Assembly: GCF_005491425.1 (NCBI RefSeq)
Contig: NZ_CP028083.1
Coordinates: 2,256,001 to 2,320,000 of the forward strand
Direction: 5' to 3'
DNA from: Lysinibacillus sp. SGAir0095
Lineage (GTDB): Bacteria; Bacillota; Bacilli; Bacillales_A; Planococcaceae
DNA length: 64,000 nt
Shown here piece after piece: positions 61,261-64,000 of this stretch. Position 1 is the stretch's first letter. Every line of letters begins with the position of its first letter. The notes under the pieces were generated by a model. The model saw only the letters and a list, made by a program, of their open reading frames with translations. It did not search any database and had not been told where the DNA came from. Both the position numbers and the translations under genes were made by a program.

Positions 61261-62343
61261 GTGGAAAAGAAACGTATTGTCGTCAAAATTGGAAGTAGCT
61301 CCCTCACCAATGCGAAGGGAGAGATCGATCATGATAAGCTACTGGACCATATTTCAGCACTATCAGCATTAAAGCATCTAGGTCATGATGTATTACTAGT
61401 TTCTTCAGGAGCGGTGGCTGCAGGATTTAGAAGATTAGGATATCCCTCACGCCCAGTAACATTAAAGGGAAAACAAGCCGCAGCGGCAGTTGGGCAAAGC
61501 TTACTTATTCAATATTATTCAGAGTTCTTTTCTATGCATCAAATTACAACAGCACAGATTCTCCTTACCCGTACAGATTTTTCTAAAAAAGAACGATATA
61601 AAAATGCTTATGCGACTTTTGGTGAACTACTCGAGCGAGGAATCCTGCCTATTATCAATGAAAATGATACGGTTTCAGTCTCAGAATTAACATTCGGTGA
61701 CAACGATATGTTATCTGCTTTAGTTAGTGGACTTATTCATGCTGACCATCTCATCATCTTAACAGATATCAATGGCCTCTATGATCATAACCCTAAAAAT
61801 CCTAACGCCAAGCAAATACGATATTTATCAACAATTACGGAGGACTCGTTGAAATTAGCAGCAGGGTCAGGCTCCAAAATTGGCACTGGTGGGATGCAGT
61901 CAAAACTATTGGCATCACGTACTGCAATTCAATCGGGAGTAAAAGTTTTTATAGGAAATGGCAAAGGAACCAATAAGTTAATCGCCATACTCGAAGGTCT
62001 TGGGGATGGTACTTATATTGGAAATAATCAGCACGCATTCTTGCCTACTCCAAAACAATGGATTTCGTTTACAGAAGTATCTGGGAAATTATATATCGAT
62101 AATGGAGCGGCAGAAGCTCTTCTTTCAAAAGGAAAAAGCTTGCTGCCTGCTGGAGTTTACAAGCTAGAAGGAGACTTTTGTAAAGGAGATGTTGTAGAGG
62201 TTTATAACGAAACGCATTTGTTGGGCCGTGGTGAGGTGCTATACTCCAGTGATGAACTTTCACTTGCACTTGGAAAGCGAACGAATGAAATTATCAGTTC
62301 TTCGATAGAAGTCATTCATCGTGATAAGTGGGTCAGAGTCTAG
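61261..62343 (+). CDS. proB: Glutamate 5-kinase
   Basis: The 360-residue enzyme phosphorylates glutamate, the first step to proline. The amino-acid-kinase domain has [61 protein letters not shown] and [11 protein letters not shown]-terminal PUA domain starts near residue 275. The start is GTG 61261 with AAGGAGG; an ATG two bases earlier is out of frame. It overlaps nothing and is followed by proA after 41 bp. Controlled by the T-box. Confidence 0.97.
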   Translation: MEKKRIVVKIGSSSLTNAKGEIDHDKLLDHISALSALKHLGHDVLLVSSGAVAAGFRRLGYPSRPVTLKGKQAAAAVGQSLLIQYYSEFFSMHQITTAQILLTRTDFSKKERYKNAYATFGELLERGILPIINENDTVSVSELTFGDNDMLSALVSGLIHADHLIILTDINGLYDHNPKNPNAKQIRYLSTITEDSLKLAAGSGSKIGTGGMQSKLLASRTAIQSGVKVFIGNGKGTNKLIAILEGLGDGTYIGNNQHAFLPTPKQWISFTEVSGKLYIDNGAAEALLSKGKSLLPAGVYKLEGDFCKGDVVEVYNETHLLGRGEVLYSSDELSLALGKRTNEIISSSIEVIHRDKWVRV

Positions 62344-62384
62344 AAACATCGAAAAAATATACTTTTCTATTGGAGGTTTTATTA

Positions 62385-63650
62385 GTGTCGAAAGTTACAA
62401 CAGAAAGTGAAGTTCGTTCAAAAGGGAAACTAGCTAAAAAAGCAAGCTATTCGATGAATTTGAAGACCACCCTTGAAAAAAATAATGCCTTGGTAAAAAT
62501 TGCAGAACAATTACTCATCGATCAAATTCTGATTATTGAAGAAAATAAAAAAGATTTACTTGCAGGTACTAAAAAAGGGCTGAGTAAATCTACTCTTGAT
62601 CGAATTATGTTAGATGAATCACGTATCCAAGCAATGGCTGATGGAATTCAACAACTTATCGAATTGGAGGATCCGGTTGGAGAACTTCTAGAGCGGGTAA
62701 CAAAAGAAAATGGTCTTAAAATCGAGAAACGTCGAGTTCCGATTGGGGTCATTGGAATGATCTACGAAGCAAGACCAAATGTCACTATTGACGCAGCAAC
62801 ACTTAGTCTGAAAACTGGAAATTCGGTTATTTTGCGAGGAAGTTCATCTGCTGGATTCTCAAACAAGGTCCTTGTAGAAACAATTCATCGCGCATTAGAG
62901 CATACTACCCTTCCTGTAAATTCAGTTCAATTTATAGAGGACACAAGTCACGAAACAGCAAAAGAATTGTTTCACTTAAAAGAGTATTTAGACGTCTTAA
63001 TCCCACGTGGCGGCAAAGGGTTAATCGATCTAGTCGTAAACGAAGCCTCTGTTCCGGTATTAGAAACTGGTGCCGGAAATTGCCATGTTTATGTAGATGC
63101 GAATGCTAATATTGAAATGGCTAGAGAAATTATTCTTAACGCAAAAACACAGCGCCCCTCTGTTTGTAATGCTGCAGAAAGTTTGCTCATTCAACGGGAT
63201 TGGTTTAAACAAAACGGGAAAAAGTTATTAGAGGATCTACAGAACGCCCATATCCAAATTATCGGGGATCAATATGTTTGTCAAGAATTCCCAACTGCAA
63301 CATTGGCAAATGATGAGGATTTTGCAACAGAGTTTTTAAATTTAACACTGAGTGTGAAAATTGTTGAAAATGTAGATGAAGCCATTGAGCATATTAATAG
63401 ATATGGTACAAACCATTCAGAATCTATCATTACAGAGGATCAGATAGCAGCCGCAACTTTTTTAACTTGTGTTGATGCAGCTGCAGTTTATCATAATGCT
63501 TCTACTCGTTTTACAGATGGTTTTGAATTCGGCTATGGTGCTGAAATTGGTATTAGTACGCAGAAGCTTCATGCTCGTGGACCTATGGGGTTACCGGCAT
63601 TAACCTCCACAAAGTACCTCATATATGGAGATGGACAAATAAGGGAATAG
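62385..63650 (+). CDS. proA: Gamma-glutamyl phosphate reductase
   Basis: The 421-residue NADPH-dependent aldehyde-dehydrogenase-fold enzyme makes glutamate-5-semialdehyde. Motifs are [49 protein letters not shown], the catalytic Cys in [12 protein letters not shown], and the C-terminal [22 protein letters not shown]. The start is GTG 62385 with TTGGAGG; the longer frame from 62328 overlaps proB and is rejected. Last gene of the operon; proC is not in the window. Confidence 0.97.
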   Translation: MSKVTTESEVRSKGKLAKKASYSMNLKTTLEKNNALVKIAEQLLIDQILIIEENKKDLLAGTKKGLSKSTLDRIMLDESRIQAMADGIQQLIELEDPVGELLERVTKENGLKIEKRRVPIGVIGMIYEARPNVTIDAATLSLKTGNSVILRGSSSAGFSNKVLVETIHRALEHTTLPVNSVQFIEDTSHETAKELFHLKEYLDVLIPRGGKGLIDLVVNEASVPVLETGAGNCHVYVDANANIEMAREIILNAKTQRPSVCNAAESLLIQRDWFKQNGKKLLEDLQNAHIQIIGDQYVCQEFPTATLANDEDFATEFLNLTLSVKIVENVDEAIEHINRYGTNHSESIITEDQIAAATFLTCVDAAAVYHNASTRFTDGFEFGYGAEIGISTQKLHARGPMGLPALTSTKYLIYGDGQIRE

Positions 63651-63653
63651 ACG

Positions 63654-63695
63654 AAATGCACTTTTGACTAATAACTGTCAAAAGTGCATTTTTTT
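63654..63695 (+). terminator. Terminator of the proBA operon
   Basis: AAATGCACTTTTGAC and GTCAAAAGTGCATTT form a perfect 15-bp stem with an 8-nt loop and a T7 tail, 4 bp after the stop. Confidence 0.95.
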
Positions 63696-64000
63696 CATTT
63701 CAACAAGAATATAAGTGAAACTAAGAAACCTACACCCAATGACCAGTGAATTATTTCACACTTCCAATAAATGGGTTGTTTTTGTATTAGAATTTTTATT
63801 AAGTAATCAACTATTATTACTATGAATCGAAATATAACAGCTATCCCCTAAGTAAAAATTTCGTGCAATTTTCATGAGACAGCTTAAGAGCTAGATTTTT
63901 GTCTATAAGTATGTTGCTGTTTAAATGTTTAATAATCGTTTCTTGGATTAAATCCTCTGTTTATTCTGTTTATTCTGTTTTTCCAAAATATGTATTGATA
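63696..64000. other. Intergenic stretch at the right edge
   Basis: AT-rich and without a supported gene. TTTATTCTG is repeated two to three times at 63958-63980. Confidence 0.5.

Noticed and set aside
1..64000. tRNA, rRNA or transposase genes
   Set aside because: None recognised anywhere on either strand.

Overview
The window is a chromosomal stretch from a low-GC, endospore-forming Gram-positive bacterium of the Bacillaceae/Caryophanaceae (Bacillus, Lysinibacillus, Psychrobacillus-like). The pointers are AT-rich DNA with strong AGGAGG-type ribosome sites and TTG/GTG starts, a qoxABCD quinol oxidase, Bacillus-type yqhG/yqhH, a Spo0E-like phosphatase, a YfhE-like peptide, Hsp33, a proline T-box in front of proBA, and TnrA/GlnR-type and CcpA-type boxes. 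No rRNA, tRNA, intact transposase, prophage or CRISPR array was seen. It reads as core and soft-core chromosome with lineage-specific inserts.

Layout. 1-8.6 kb (minus strand): an acyl-CoA catabolic cluster with an acyl-CoA dehydrogenase, a Cys-less thiolase-like protein with its DUF35 partner, an MFS carrier, an acyl-CoA synthetase and the start of a double-ATPase peptide-type ABC protein, preceded by a hydrolase. 8.8-17.2 kb: an M20 peptidase, a possible appendage/spore-surface protein, the qoxABCD operon and an HD-GYP phosphodiesterase. 17.2-24.6 kb: nucleoside hydrolase, MarR/nitroreductase pair, B12-radical SAM protein, a phosphatase-superfamily protein and a cell-wall amidase. 24.9-30.4 kb: assimilatory nitrite reduction (nirB, nirD, nirC, cobA) divergent from uroporphyrinogen-III synthase, with two TnrA/GlnR-type boxes between them. 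The siroheme genes feed the cofactor of NirB.

30.5-44.9 kb: many single genes, including a heptose-bisphosphatase-like HAD, a secreted four-repeat protein, a c-di-AMP-binding CBS protein, an alpha-carbonic anhydrase, yqhG/yqhH, a Spo0E-like peptide, an MFS pump and a MOSC protein. 45-48.6 kb: a second beta-oxidation pair (thiolase plus SDR dehydrogenase) and a branched-chain aminotransferase. 48.9-59.9 kb: GNAT enzymes, a frameshifted hydrolase, a retropepsin-like protease, a MerR/CNNM transporter operon, a 6 x 52-bp tandem array, an HpaB-type monooxygenase, a PQQ-type sugar dehydrogenase, hslO, and a MarR gene divergent from a GNAT gene. 60.4-63.7 kb: twin small proteins and the T-box-controlled proBA operon.

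The strongest unexplained signals are a leader peptide with mutually exclusive hairpins in front of the GNAT gene at 59309 (a probable translational attenuator), a perfect hairpin lying exactly between the Shine-Dalgarno and the TTG start of the CNNM transporter at 53295, the 52-bp tandem array at 54241-54548, and the Cys-less thiolase/DUF35 pair. All functional calls come from reading motifs; no database search was possible.
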